In this document: positions 1-8,633 of the stretch, one piece after another
Position numbering within the stretch: position 1 is the first letter of the stretch
Layout of the letters: the number at the start of each line of letters is the position of its first letter
Assembly (NCBI GenBank): GCA_903918645.1
Contig: CAIXFH010000091.1
Coordinates: 1 to 51,030 of the forward strand
Length of the DNA: 51,030 bases
Direction: 5' to 3'
Origin: an uncultured Actinomycetes bacterium
GTDB taxonomy: Bacteria; Actinomycetota; Actinomycetes; S36-B12; CAIYMF01
Notes under the pieces: model-generated
What the model was told of the DNA's origin: nothing
What the model saw: the letters and a program-made list of their open reading frames with translations, nothing else
Databases searched by the model: none
Translations under genes and position numbers: made by a program

Positions 1-1598
1 ATCGAGGGAATCGAATCGCCATACGTAATTGATGCATTGTCAGCAGTCACAACGACATTCGTCTTTGCTGCGCTGGCCTGCGTCACTGTCAGCGTGCCAT
101 TCACAGACGAGGTCGGGTTGTAGGCCGAGGACGTGCCACCCGAACAGTGGGTCACGTACGTGCCAGCTGGTTGTGCGCCTGTCAACGCGGTCACATACGA
201 ACTTGCCGACGTGTACACAGCACAGGTCGGCGCCGTGGACCAGTCACTAGCAACTGTCGGTGGTGAGGTGGTGTACTCCACTGCTGGAACCGATGTGGAG
301 GAGTTCACCGAGGATGGCGAAGAAGCAGTCACCGTGACACTCGTCTTCGCCGCTACCTCGACCGCGCCCATCGTGCAGCGGCCGTTACCACCGGTGATAA
401 CTCCACGCTGATCTGTACGGGAACACAACTGGTAGGACCACGAACTGGAAACGCCGGGATTCGCCGGAATGCTCACGCTCGTGCTCGCCGGGATCGCTCC
501 GACAGCGGGGCTCGACGATGACGGCAGCACTGTCAACGTGCTACCACCATTGTCGGCAAGCGCACCCAACGAGGCGGCGATCGTCGTGGACGAGTTCACA
601 CTCCCGATAGCGGTGAACCCGAACGAGGCATCGTCAGAAATGTTGTAACCCAGATCGACCGGAAGAACCGCGCCCCAGCTCAGTGGCGCGAACCCGGTCG
701 TTCCAGTGGTCTGCTTGGCGAATACTGATCCACCCACGTAGGCATCAGTATGACCGCCATCGTCGCTGTTATCGATCACACCAAACCCAGCGTGATTACC
801 CGTGAACGTTGAACCCAAGACCGTCAATGTTCCATAACCACCGTTGTCACCGTGGTCGATTGCCGCCCCGTCTTGGTCGGCAGTGTTATTCGCGAACGTG
901 GAATTTATGACAGTCAGATTCGCATATATTTCGGTCGAAAATGCCCACGGGTAATAGGCATTTATGTCGTACCCACCATCAGCCGAATCAATAGCACCAC
1001 CATATGCTGCGCTATTGCTTTTGAAGGTCGAATTCTCAACCCGAAGATTTGTGTACGCGGATGACAATGTGCCACCCCGCACGTTGATGGCACCGCCCAG
1101 CGCGCCGTCACCGTTTTGGAAGGTGAGGTTCGTCAACGTTGCGCTGACACCAGGATCGATCCACATCATGTTCTCGTGATGACCACTTGCACCCGTATTG
1201 ACCGGCTCCTGGGAGCCATCGATCGCCACATCCAGGGTTGTCGGTCCAGCGATCGTGACGTTCTTGGTCAACTCCAACGTCGTCAGCAAGTAGATCGTCG
1301 TGCAGCTCACATTGAACGTAATGGTCGTACCCGCCAACACCGCGCCCACGACAGCGCGCAATGAGCCTGCTCCAGTATCGGCACAGTTCGTCACGAGTGA
1401 TGGTTGGGGACCGGCCTGCGCTGGGGCTGCGAAGGTCACTGCCCCCACGGAGGCGACCATGGTCGCTACGACGGTTAACGCCACCGCTCGCAAGCGTGCA
1501 TCCAACCGTGGCAAGCCTGCCCACTCGAGATTTGCGGGTCGCCCACGGCGACCGGTTGGGGCGGGGGTGCTTGAGCCGAGCATGCCAGGACGCCACAT
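1..1598 (-). CDS. Secreted beta-helix surface protein with Pmp-like and MBG-like repeats (partial, 3' end off the left edge)
   Basis: An uninterrupted minus-strand frame runs from ATG at 1598 to the window edge, at least 532 codons. A ribosome binding site (GAGGAG) lies 6 bases before the ATG. The N-terminus is long and Arg-rich, followed by a hydrophobic segment at about residues 38-58 and an APAQA cleavage-like site near 62, so export by Sec is likely. Residues about 130-260 carry repeats with GGAI and STFxxN motifs, as in polymorphic outer membrane (Pmp) beta-helix proteins. From about residue 410 the sequence changes to Ser/Thr-rich repeats beginning KTxVxVTA, with YGDSIPS near the edge, which is typical of MBG-type adhesin domains. 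The likely role is a cell-surface or secreted adhesin. The partner is unknown and the C-terminal anchor is not visible. The reading frame and secretion are seen; adhesion is inferred. Confidence 0.75.
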   Translation of the reverse strand, partial: MWRPGMLGSSTPAPTGRRGRPANLEWAGLPRLDARLRAVALTVVATMVASVGAVTFAAPAQAGPQPSLVTNCADTGAGSLRAVVGAVLAGTTITFNVSCTTIYLLTTLELTKNVTIAGPTTLDVAIDGSQEPVNTGASGHHENMMWIDPGVSATLTNLTFQNGDGALGGAINVRGGTLSSAYTNLRVENSTFKSNSAAYGGAIDSADGGYDINAYYPWAFSTEIYANLTVINSTFANNTADQDGAAIDHGDNGGYGTLTVLGSTFTGNHAGFGVIDNSDDGGHTDAYVGGSVFAKQTTGTTGFAPLSWGAVLPVDLGYNISDDASFGFTAIGSVNSSTTIAASLGALADNGGSTLTVLPSSSSPAVGAIPASTSVSIPANPGVSSSWSYQLCSRTDQRGVITGGNGRCTMGAVEVAAKTSVTVTASSPSSVNSSTSVPAVEYTTSPPTVASDWSTAPTCAVYTSASSYVTALTGAQPAGTYVTHCSGGTSSAYNPTSSVNGTLTVTQASAAKTNVVVTADNASITYGDSIPS

Positions 1599-2040
1599 GG
1601 CGTCTCCTCACATCTTGCCTAGGTTGAGCACCCGGCATCCGTGATGGATACGCAGCGACATAGCGGACAATTCCGTACCAGGTGATGAAGAGCCAGAGCC
1701 AGGGTCAGATCCAGGTGTCTGTAGAGGATTACTTGAGCCTGGTTCGGCGAACGCAGAGCAAAAGTCCCGCTAGGTGACCGCCGCATCACTATGTGTTGAC
1801 TCCTTCGCGCGAGCGGATCAGCCAACCACCTTCGGAACGGCTTTCGTACCAGGCGATTTCGTCGACCTGAACCAGTTCGGGAATTGGTTGCTGCAAGCCC
1901 TTGAGTTGGGCCCGCCGGTCTCGCGCATTGGTGGGCAGGGAGACAGATGTCTGCAGCGATGACCTGGCGCATCGTCCGTTCGGTCCTACGCGTGCAATCG
2001 GGGGGGCCACCTCAAACAGTGTCGACATAGAGTCGCAAAC
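1599..2040. other. Gene-free stretch between the surface protein and the sugar dehydrogenase
   Basis: These 442 bases separate two divergently transcribed genes, so promoters for both should lie here. Several short frames exist on both strands (the longest about 117 codons, minus strand). None has a convincing ribosome binding site or a family motif that I recognise. The minus-strand frame at 1789-2028 has protein-like composition and could be a decayed gene fragment, but I cannot name it. No terminator, tRNA or clear insertion-sequence end was found. Confidence 0.4.
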
Positions 2041-3261
2041 GTGGTGACGCGGTGTCGGGGGATCGACTGGTTGTTGGTGCTCATTCTGGGCGTGTTGTTG
2101 GGCACGGTTGGTTTGTTGGGCACGGTTGGTCAGGGTTCATTGGCCGAGGCTCGGATCCTCACCCCCGCAGCCACAATCCCGCCAGTGTCAGCGACGTTCA
2201 CGCGGATGCTCTCGGGCCTGACTCACCCGGTGCTGGTGCGCAGCGCGAATGACGGAAGGTCACGGCTATTCGTCGTGGAGAAGGCGGGCCGGATCCGGGT
2301 GGTCTCCGGCGGTCGGATAATCGGCACCTACCTCGATATCCGTGCCATCGTGCGCAGCGTCGGGGGAGAGCAGGGCCTGCTCGGCCTTGCGTTTGCCAGC
2401 GACTTCTCGACCTCGCATTTGCTCTGGGTGACCTACACCAGAGACGACGGCGCACTAGTACTCGCCCGGTTCCGGGCCACCTCGGCGGGATCAGGGTCTG
2501 TATCAGCACGAACTCGCCACGTGGTTCTGGTGATTGCGCATCCAGGGCACACCAACCACAACGGCGGCGACATCGCGTTCGGGCCTGACGGCTACCTGTA
2601 TCTGGGTACTGGCGATGGTGGTGGGAGCGCCGGTGCTAACGCGGCTAATGCGCGATCCCTGTTGGGCAAGATGCTTCGTCTGGACGTGCGTTGCAGCGCG
2701 CGCACCTACTGCATCCCATCAAGCAACCCGTTCGCCCATTCATCATCTGCCCGTCGGGAGATTTGGATGTTGGGGTTGCGAAATCCCTGGCGCTGGTCAT
2801 TCGACACGGGAACGGGTACCCAGTGGATCGGCGATGTGGGGCAGCATCGTTACGAGGAGATAAACGCAGTGACCTCCACGCGTTCACCTGGCGCCAACCT
2901 CGGGTGGCCATGTTGGGAGGGCCGGCACAGTTTCTCGCCGGCACATTGCGCCGCAGGAACGGCGTACCTCACCCCAACCATCGAGCTGTGTCACCCCGAC
3001 CACGTGACCGGGTGCCGGTCGCGGTTGTCGGGTGAGGCGATAATTGGTGGATACGTGTATCGCGGATCGAGGTATCCACGGGCGCGCGGGCAGTACCTGT
3101 TCGCCGACTACATCACGAACCGGGCATGGTCCTATCGCGACGGCATCGTGAGTTCGCCCAGGGCCATCGTTGGAATCACTGCGTTTGGCGTCGATGACGA
3201 TCAGGAGATCTATGCCGTGTCGTCCGGTGGGTCGTTGTACCGGGTTGGATTCGGGCACTGA
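2041..3261 (+). CDS. Secreted PQQ-dependent sugar (aldose) dehydrogenase-like protein
   Basis: This 406-residue protein belongs to the soluble glucose/sorbosone dehydrogenase family, six-bladed propellers that oxidise aldoses with pyrroloquinoline quinone. Visible family motifs are EQGLLGLAF, NHNGGDIAFGPDGYLYLGTG (the His is the usual catalytic base), LLGKMLRLDV, GLRNPWRWSFD (the Arg contacts PQQ in the family) and WIGDVGQ-EEIN. A hydrophobic N-terminus (about residues 10-30) predicts export. That signal region contains an exact 18-base tandem duplication (2095-2130), giving LLGTVG twice. The start is GTG at 2041 or the next codon, GTG 2044; neither has a strong ribosome binding site. No PQQ synthesis genes lie nearby, so the cofactor would have to be made elsewhere or scavenged. 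The exact sugar cannot be told from sequence. Confidence 0.85.
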   Translation: MVTRCRGIDWLLVLILGVLLGTVGLLGTVGQGSLAEARILTPAATIPPVSATFTRMLSGLTHPVLVRSANDGRSRLFVVEKAGRIRVVSGGRIIGTYLDIRAIVRSVGGEQGLLGLAFASDFSTSHLLWVTYTRDDGALVLARFRATSAGSGSVSARTRHVVLVIAHPGHTNHNGGDIAFGPDGYLYLGTGDGGGSAGANAANARSLLGKMLRLDVRCSARTYCIPSSNPFAHSSSARREIWMLGLRNPWRWSFDTGTGTQWIGDVGQHRYEEINAVTSTRSPGANLGWPCWEGRHSFSPAHCAAGTAYLTPTIELCHPDHVTGCRSRLSGEAIIGGYVYRGSRYPRARGQYLFADYITNRAWSYRDGIVSSPRAIVGITAFGVDDDQEIYAVSSGGSLYRVGFGH

Positions 3262-3286
3262 TCTGACCAGATTGCGATAGATCATT

Positions 3287-3299
3287 CGCCCTTAGGGCG
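3287..3299 (+). terminator. Weak hairpin after the sugar dehydrogenase
   Basis: CGCCC-TTA-GGGCG forms a 5-pair stem 26 bases after the stop codon, followed by mixed sequence with no real T run. At best it is a weak terminator. Confidence 0.3.
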
Positions 3300-3349
3300 T
3301 CTGTCGTTCACTCGTCGCTGTCGAAGCCCCGGTACGATCTCGGTGACCG

Positions 3350-3376
3350 GGTTTGACGCCTCGTACCCGTCAAACC
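3350..3376 (+). promoter_or_regulatory. 9-bp inverted repeat in the thrS leader
   Basis: GGTTTGACG (3350-3358) and its exact complement CGTCAAACC (3368-3376) enclose a 9-base loop, ending 51 bases before the chosen thrS start. As RNA this is a stable hairpin; as DNA it is a dyad operator candidate. No T-box consensus (the TGGNACCGCG type) is present, so this is not a canonical tRNA-sensing leader. Function is unknown. Confidence 0.4.
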
Positions 3377-3427
3377 ACAAGCGATCGACCCTTCGTCACG
3401 GCCGATCACGACCCTACGGAGTTCTCA

Positions 3428-5437
3428 GTGCCACGCATTACTGTTCGCCCGCTCGATGGAGACCTCGAAGACCGCACAGTAGACGGCGGCACCACGGCAG
3501 CTGAACTCTTCCCCGATCGGTCAGTGGTTGTTGTCCGAGTCGGTGGCGAATTACGCGACTTGTCCTACGTCATCGCCGAAGGCGACGTGATCGAGGGCGT
3601 TGGCGCCGATTCCGACGACGGGCGCGCAGTGATCCGGCACTCCACTGCTCACGTACTCGCTCAGGCCGTTCAACAAATGTTCCCTGAGGCCAAGCTCGGC
3701 ATTGGCCCGCCCATCCGCGATGGCTTCTACTACGACTTCGATGTTGCTCGCCCCTTCACGCCCGATGACATTGCCGGCCTCGAGAAGCGCATGCAAGACA
3801 TCATCAAGTCGGGGCAGCGCTTCTCGCGTCGTGTCATCACTGAAGATGATGCTCGCGTCGAACTGGCGCTCGAACCGTACAAACTCGAACTCATCGGGCT
3901 CAAGGGTGGGTCAACCTCGGACGAGGAACTCCTCGACGTGATGGAGGTAGGCGGCGCCGAACTCACCATCTACGACAACATTGACAATAAGTCCGGCGAT
4001 ACCGTGTGGCGCGATCTCTGCCGTGGTCCGCATGTGCCCAGTACGCGGATGATTCCCGCGTTCAAGCTGATGCGATCAGCGGCCGCGTACTGGCGTGGCA
4101 GCGAGAAGAATCCCATGCTTCAGCGCATCTACGGCACCGCCTGGGAGAGCCGTGATGCATTGAAAGCTCACCTTGCATTCCTCGAGGAGGCCGAGAAGCG
4201 CGATCACCGCAGGTTAGGTACTGAGCTTGATCTGTTCAGTTTCCCCGACGAGATCGGGTCGGGGCTTGCGGTGTTCCACCCCAAGGGTGGTGTGGTCCGT
4301 CGAGCCATGGAGGACTACTCGCGAATCCGCCATGAAAACTCGGGGTACCGTTTTGTTTACACGCCGCACCTGACCAAGGGCCAGTTGTTCGAGACCTCTG
4401 GTCATCTGCAGTGGTACGCGGAGGGCATGTACCCACCCATGCATCTTGACGCGGAGATCGGCCCTGATGGTGAGGTCCGCCGAACCGGCCAGCAGTACTA
4501 CCTCAAGCCTATGAACTGCCCTATGCACAACCTGATCTTCAGCGCACGTGGACGCTCATACCGAGAATTGCCACTGCGGCTTTTCGAGTTTGGCACGGTC
4601 TACCGCTACGAGAAGTCAGGTGTAGTCCATGGCCTGACCCGCGCTCGAGGGTTCACCCAGGACGACGCGCACATCTACTGCACGCCCGATCAGATGCAGG
4701 ACGAACTCAAGTCGTTGCTCGAGTTCGTACTTGGCCTGCTGCGCGATTATGGGCTCGATGACTTCTACCTTGAGCTCTCCACTCGCGACCCAGCTAAGTC
4801 GATCGGTGACGACGCAGACTGGGCGACCGCTACTGCGGCCTTGCAGGAGGCTGCCGAATCCAGCGGTCTGGAACTCGTGCCCGATCCGGGGGGCGCCGCG
4901 TTCTACGGCCCGAAGATCTCGGTGCAGGCACGCGATGCCATCGGACGTACCTGGCAGATGTCGACCATCCAGGTTGACTTCAACTTGCCCAATCGTTTTG
5001 AACTTGAATACACCGCAGCTGATGGTTCGCGGCAGCGGCCAGTAATGATCCACCGCGCGCTCTTCGGCTCAATCGAGCGATTCTTCGCGGTCTTGCTCGA
5101 GCATTACGCCGGCGCTTTCCCGGTGTGGCTCGCACCTGTTCAGGTCATCGGCATCCCGATCACCGATGGTCACTCCGACTACCTTCTCGACGTCGCTAAG
5201 CGCCTCGAGGCGGCTGGAGTCCGGGTGGAGGTCGATACGTCAGACGATCGCATGCAGAAGAAGATCCGAAACGCGCAGAAGCAGAAGATCCCGTACATGT
5301 TGATCGCTGGCGATGAGGATGTCGCTGCCGAAGCAGTGTCGTTTCGATATCGCGATGGCACGCAGAAGAATGGTGTGTCGATTGACGACGCAATCGCGGA
5401 GATCGCTGCGGCGATCGCGAGCAGGGCACAGGTGTAG
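3428..5437 (+). CDS. thrS: Threonyl-tRNA synthetase
   Basis: This cytoplasmic class II enzyme charges tRNA-Thr. From GTG 3428 it has 669 residues. It shows an N-terminal TGS domain, then the editing domain with [11 protein letters not shown] (the HxxxH zinc motif), then the catalytic core with LKPMNCPMH (the zinc-binding Cys), motif 2 around [13 protein letters not shown] and [10 protein letters not shown], and motif 3 near [13 protein letters not shown]. The C-terminal anticodon-binding domain starts at about [10 protein letters not shown] longer in-frame start (TTG 3353) exists, but GTG 3428 has ACGGAG just upstream and starts at PRITVRP, which suits the TGS domain; TTG 3353 also lies inside the leader inverted repeat. 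The HIT gene follows after 2 bases, so the two are co-transcribed. Confidence 0.95.
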   Translation: MPRITVRPLDGDLEDRTVDGGTTAAELFPDRSVVVVRVGGELRDLSYVIAEGDVIEGVGADSDDGRAVIRHSTAHVLAQAVQQMFPEAKLGIGPPIRDGFYYDFDVARPFTPDDIAGLEKRMQDIIKSGQRFSRRVITEDDARVELALEPYKLELIGLKGGSTSDEELLDVMEVGGAELTIYDNIDNKSGDTVWRDLCRGPHVPSTRMIPAFKLMRSAAAYWRGSEKNPMLQRIYGTAWESRDALKAHLAFLEEAEKRDHRRLGTELDLFSFPDEIGSGLAVFHPKGGVVRRAMEDYSRIRHENSGYRFVYTPHLTKGQLFETSGHLQWYAEGMYPPMHLDAEIGPDGEVRRTGQQYYLKPMNCPMHNLIFSARGRSYRELPLRLFEFGTVYRYEKSGVVHGLTRARGFTQDDAHIYCTPDQMQDELKSLLEFVLGLLRDYGLDDFYLELSTRDPAKSIGDDADWATATAALQEAAESSGLELVPDPGGAAFYGPKISVQARDAIGRTWQMSTIQVDFNLPNRFELEYTAADGSRQRPVMIHRALFGSIERFFAVLLEHYAGAFPVWLAPVQVIGIPITDGHSDYLLDVAKRLEAAGVRVEVDTSDDRMQKKIRNAQKQKIPYMLIAGDEDVAAEAVSFRYRDGTQKNGVSIDDAIAEIAAAIASRAQV

Positions 5438-5439
5438 TC

Positions 5440-5946
5440 ATGCCAGCATCAGATGCTTGGAATCGATTGTGGGGCCCGCATCGCATGGCCTATCTCAAGG
5501 GCGAGAATAAGCCCAGCCATACAGATTCCGGCGATGAATGCCCGTTCTGTTTCGCACCTTCAATGGGCGACGACACCCTGGTCGTGGCACGCGGCGAGTT
5601 GGTCTATGCAGTGCTCAACCTCTACCCGTACAACACCGGCCATCTCATGGTCTGCCCGTATCGGCACGTGCCTGATTACACCGACCTCACCACTGACGAG
5701 GTGGCCGAGCTCGGTGAGTTCACGCAGCACTCGATGCGCACGTTGCGCGAAGTTTCTGGGGCTCAAGGATTCAATATCGGTCTCAACCAGGGATCGGTTG
5801 CTGGAGCCGGTATTGCCGGACACCTACACCAGCATGTTGTTCCCCGGTGGGGCGGCGACACGAACTTCATGCCTGTGGTTAGCGGCACCAAGACCATGCC
5901 GCAACTGCTGGTCGACACTCGCGACATCATCGCCGCCGGTTGGTGA
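5440..5946 (+). CDS. HIT-family nucleotide hydrolase/phosphorylase (actinobacterial Ap4A phosphorylase type)
   Basis: This 168-residue histidine-triad protein has the signature H128-L-H130-Q-H132 within AGIAGHLHQHVVPRW, plus an N-terminal CPFC pair. Its position directly after thrS and before the PI synthase gene matches mycobacterial Rv2613c, which acts as a diadenosine tetraphosphate phosphorylase. The same activity is likely here, possibly clearing Ap4A produced as a by-product by tRNA synthetases, but that link is inference. The gene starts 2 bases after the thrS stop and overlaps the next gene by 4 bases (GTGA), so it sits in the thrS operon. Confidence 0.88.
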   Translation: MPASDAWNRLWGPHRMAYLKGENKPSHTDSGDECPFCFAPSMGDDTLVVARGELVYAVLNLYPYNTGHLMVCPYRHVPDYTDLTTDEVAELGEFTQHSMRTLREVSGAQGFNIGLNQGSVAGAGIAGHLHQHVVPRWGGDTNFMPVVSGTKTMPQLLVDTRDIIAAGW

Positions 5947-6392
5947 ATGTCGTGAGACGGAGTGAGCGAGCGAGCCAGCGTTCACCTTCTGGTGGCCCGC
6001 AACCGCTGCTGATCTTCGACGGTGATTGTTCCTTCTGCACCACCAGCGTTCGCTGGCTTGAAGCTGCGTTTCCCGGGAGTTTTGCAGTGGTGCCATATCA
6101 ACGGGCCAACCTGGCGTCTCTTACCCTTACCGAGCAGCAATGTCGCGACCGCATCCAGTGGGTCGCTGTTCCCTCGGCTCCGTCGCTGGGACGACGTGAC
6201 GGGGCAAGAGCGGTGTCTGCGCTACTTCGTCGTGGTGGCCAAGATCGAGGTGGGCTTAGTGGAATTGCCGCGCTCACTCTGGGGCGTATCGCCGATGTAC
6301 CGCCGATATCGCTTCTGTCTACTGGGATTTACGCCCTCGTTGCTGCCAACCGGCACCGCCTTCCTGGCGGTACACCAGCGTGTCGGATGTAG
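5943..6392 (+). CDS. DCC-family (DUF393) thiol-disulfide oxidoreductase-like protein
   Basis: The protein has 149 residues from GTG 5943, which overlaps the HIT stop codon as GTGA; TTG 5940 and GTG 5952 are alternatives. It carries the hallmark LIFDGDCSFC, where D-x-x-C-x-x-C gives the family its name (Cys 29 and 32), and ends in NRHRLPGGTPAC, another conserved family block. Members are small thioredoxin-like proteins whose substrates are mostly unknown. It ends 11 bases from the stop of the convergent EF-G-like gene. It belongs to the thrS-HIT transcript by overlap, with no evident functional link. Confidence 0.8.
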   Translation: MNVVRRSERASQRSPSGGPQPLLIFDGDCSFCTTSVRWLEAAFPGSFAVVPYQRANLASLTLTEQQCRDRIQWVAVPSAPSLGRRDGARAVSALLRRGGQDRGGLSGIAALTLGRIADVPPISLLSTGIYALVAANRHRLPGGTPACRM

Positions 6393-6403
6393 CGGGCGAG
6401 CTC

Positions 6404-8518
6404 CTACCTAGCGCGTGACTCCGCTTGCACCTGGGCTGCCAACTGCGCTGGCATCGGCTGATGGCGAAGGTAGACACGCGTGAACGACTCGGTGCCGTAG
6501 GCCACGGATCGAAGGTCCACTGAGTACTTTCCAAGGTGTAGTTGCGGCACCTCGGCTGTCACGCTGCTGCGCCCAGTGCCGAGTGAGTCGTTGGCGGTGA
6601 CGAGCCCACGTCGCCTGGTGAGATCGGCTACCACCGCGGCCACGTACTCATCGGCGACCACCACAGTCACGAGGTCAACCGGCTCGAGCAGCGTGACTGT
6701 TGTGGCAGCCGCGGCCGAGCGGATTGCGTCGGCGCCAGCCCGTACCCAATCGCCCGCTGCGCCAGAGTCAGAGGTCGACCTCGACTCGATGAGTGTGACT
6801 CTGAGGTCGACCACTGGGTATCCGGCAGCGAGCCCGAGTGCGAGTTGTCGACGGATCCCGATCTCGAGGTCCGCCGCCGTGTCGTCGTCTGCCGCCGAGA
6901 TTGGCCGCGCGTCAACGAAATCCAAGCCCGAGCCGGCCGGCAACGGCGCTGCCTCGATTACGCACATCACACCGCTATCAGGTGCATCGGCGGTTCGGTA
7001 TGCAGTGCCCCGCCCAAGGCTGCTGAGGGTCTCGCGTAACGACAACCGCAGTGGCAGGGCGTCGACCTTGCTGCCGACGAGATCAGTGAGGTCAGCGAGG
7101 AATGCCTGCAGATGTGAGTCGGTTAGCGTCCAGATGATGTGGTCGTTTGTCTCGAGCGCGAAGTCGTGTCGGATGGTCAGATCCGACGACGCAAGCGAAG
7201 CGACCAGTGCGGACACCGAACTATCGACGGCAGTGGCGAATACCAAAGTCACCGGAAGCGTCGGTTCGGGGAGCAGCCAAGGCTCCACCCGCATGGGCAC
7301 TTCAAGGCTTGAGATCGTGTCACCGGGGCGGGCGGTGTCAAGCCCAGTGATCGAGACGATGTCGCCTGCCGTGGCCTCAGCGACGACGTGCTCCCCGGTG
7401 ATCGATCCAACATGCGCGGGCGTGTCAAAGTCGGTGGTAGCCGCCGTGATTGCGTTCGCGCCTCGAACACCCGAAAGGGCAATGTCGGTGCCAGACACCA
7501 ACGTGCCGCTGAAGATGCGAGCGATCGACGATTGTTGACCGTCGACTCCGAGTCGGGTCTGGATGATCTGCGCGCAAAGTTCGCCGCCGGAATCTCCGGC
7601 GAGCGGCTCAATCGGTTCGCCTGATGAGTCAGTGACGTAGGGGAGCCGGTAGTTTCCTGGAGCCGGGAATGAGGTGGTGATGAGATCGAGGATTTCGGAA
7701 ATACCGAAACCCATTGGGGTGGCTGCAGTTGCGAGGATCGGGGTGATGGCACCACGAGCTACCGATGTCCGAAGGCTCGCGGTCAGCAGGTCAATATCTG
7801 GATCTTCGTCATCGACGTAGGTATCGAGTAAATCCTCTTCGTCGCTATCGGCGAGGATCGCTTCGATCAGCGCCATGCGTGCGTCTTCGACGAGAGGGCC
7901 ATGTTCAGGGTCGGGAGCACGGTCGAGTCGGGCTCCGGTTGAGTAGTCGGCGACCTGCTGGCGGAGCAGGTCGATCGACCCTGCTGCCGAGCCGTCATCC
8001 GCGTGCATGGGCAAGTGACGCGGCACTACTTCATCTCCGAACAGCCGCTGACAGATGGCAACGATCGCATCGAAGTCGGCCGCTTCCAGATCCAGGTGCG
8101 TCACCACGACTGCGCGAGGAATCTCGGCACCCGCGCATTCGTCCCAAAGGAAGGCTGCCGCGGCGTCGATGCCATCGACTGCGGAGAACACGAAGAGCGC
8201 AGCGTCAGCGGCGCGCAGTGCAGCGCGCGGCTCGCCAGCGAAATCCGCCGCGCCAGGTGTGTCGATGAAATTGATGCGTGTGCTGGCGTTGATGACCGTG
8301 TGTACGGCAAGGCGAGTGGTCGGTTCTATGGTCTTATTGGCGAGTTCGGCGAAGGCTGCATCAGCAGTGGAAGCTGAGCTTGCGTAGGCCAAGATGTGTC
8401 GCAGCAATGTGGTCTTGCCCGAACCTGTGGGGCCGACTAGGACGACGTTGCGTAATTGCTCAGGGCTTGACTCTGCGAGATCCCACTCGTTTGTCTCCGA
8501 CGACCTGGTGAGTGGCAT
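6404..8518 (-). CDS. Divergent EF-G-like translation GTPase (EF-G2 type)
   Basis: A 704-residue protein with the domain plan of elongation factor G. It has a G domain with P-loop GPTGSGKT (29-36) and G3 DTPG (86-89), then the beta-barrel, III, IV and V-like regions. The G4 motif is THLD (141-144) instead of NKxD, and the switch I region around EPTTRLAV lacks the usual RGIT sequence. This fits the second EF-G-like class in actinobacteria (Rv0120c/FusA2 type), whose role is not settled, rather than the housekeeping factor. The ATG at 8518 has GGGAG about 10 bases upstream. It is the only minus-strand gene between thrS and rel. A 115-base divergent spacer separates it from pgsA. Confidence 0.8.
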   Translation of the reverse strand: MPLTRSSETNEWDLAESSPEQLRNVVLVGPTGSGKTTLLRHILAYASSASTADAAFAELANKTIEPTTRLAVHTVINASTRINFIDTPGAADFAGEPRAALRAADAALFVFSAVDGIDAAAAFLWDECAGAEIPRAVVVTHLDLEAADFDAIVAICQRLFGDEVVPRHLPMHADDGSAAGSIDLLRQQVADYSTGARLDRAPDPEHGPLVEDARMALIEAILADSDEEDLLDTYVDDEDPDIDLLTASLRTSVARGAITPILATAATPMGFGISEILDLITTSFPAPGNYRLPYVTDSSGEPIEPLAGDSGGELCAQIIQTRLGVDGQQSSIARIFSGTLVSGTDIALSGVRGANAITAATTDFDTPAHVGSITGEHVVAEATAGDIVSITGLDTARPGDTISSLEVPMRVEPWLLPEPTLPVTLVFATAVDSSVSALVASLASSDLTIRHDFALETNDHIIWTLTDSHLQAFLADLTDLVGSKVDALPLRLSLRETLSSLGRGTAYRTADAPDSGVMCVIEAAPLPAGSGLDFVDARPISAADDDTAADLEIGIRRQLALGLAAGYPVVDLRVTLIESRSTSDSGAAGDWVRAGADAIRSAAAATTVTLLEPVDLVTVVVADEYVAAVVADLTRRRGLVTANDSLGTGRSSVTAEVPQLHLGKYSVDLRSVAYGTESFTRVYLRHQPMPAQLAAQVQAESRAR

Positions 8519-8633
8519 ACGTCAGTATCTCCCGGTTCCGCTAGTGATGCGAACGGCACAATGGATCGAATCAGAGCCCAACTGCTCCACCAGCGACCTT
8601 CCAGCCGCTGATCGTCGATACGCTCAGCACATC

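Noticed and set aside
3262-3427. T-box riboswitch before thrS
   Set aside because: The leader is short (about 165 bases), lacks the TGGNACCGCG-type T-box sequence and shows only the simple 9-bp dyad.
6576-7538. Long open frame on the plus strand, antisense to the EF-G-like gene
   Set aside because: Ser/Arg/Thr-rich product without motifs; it is the usual antisense shadow of a GC-rich gene whose sense frame has clear GTPase motifs.
8394-8633. Longer PI-phosphate synthase starting at 8394
   Set aside because: It would overlap the 5' end of the opposite-strand EF-G-like gene and add 80 residues absent from the family; ATG 8634 gives the expected length.
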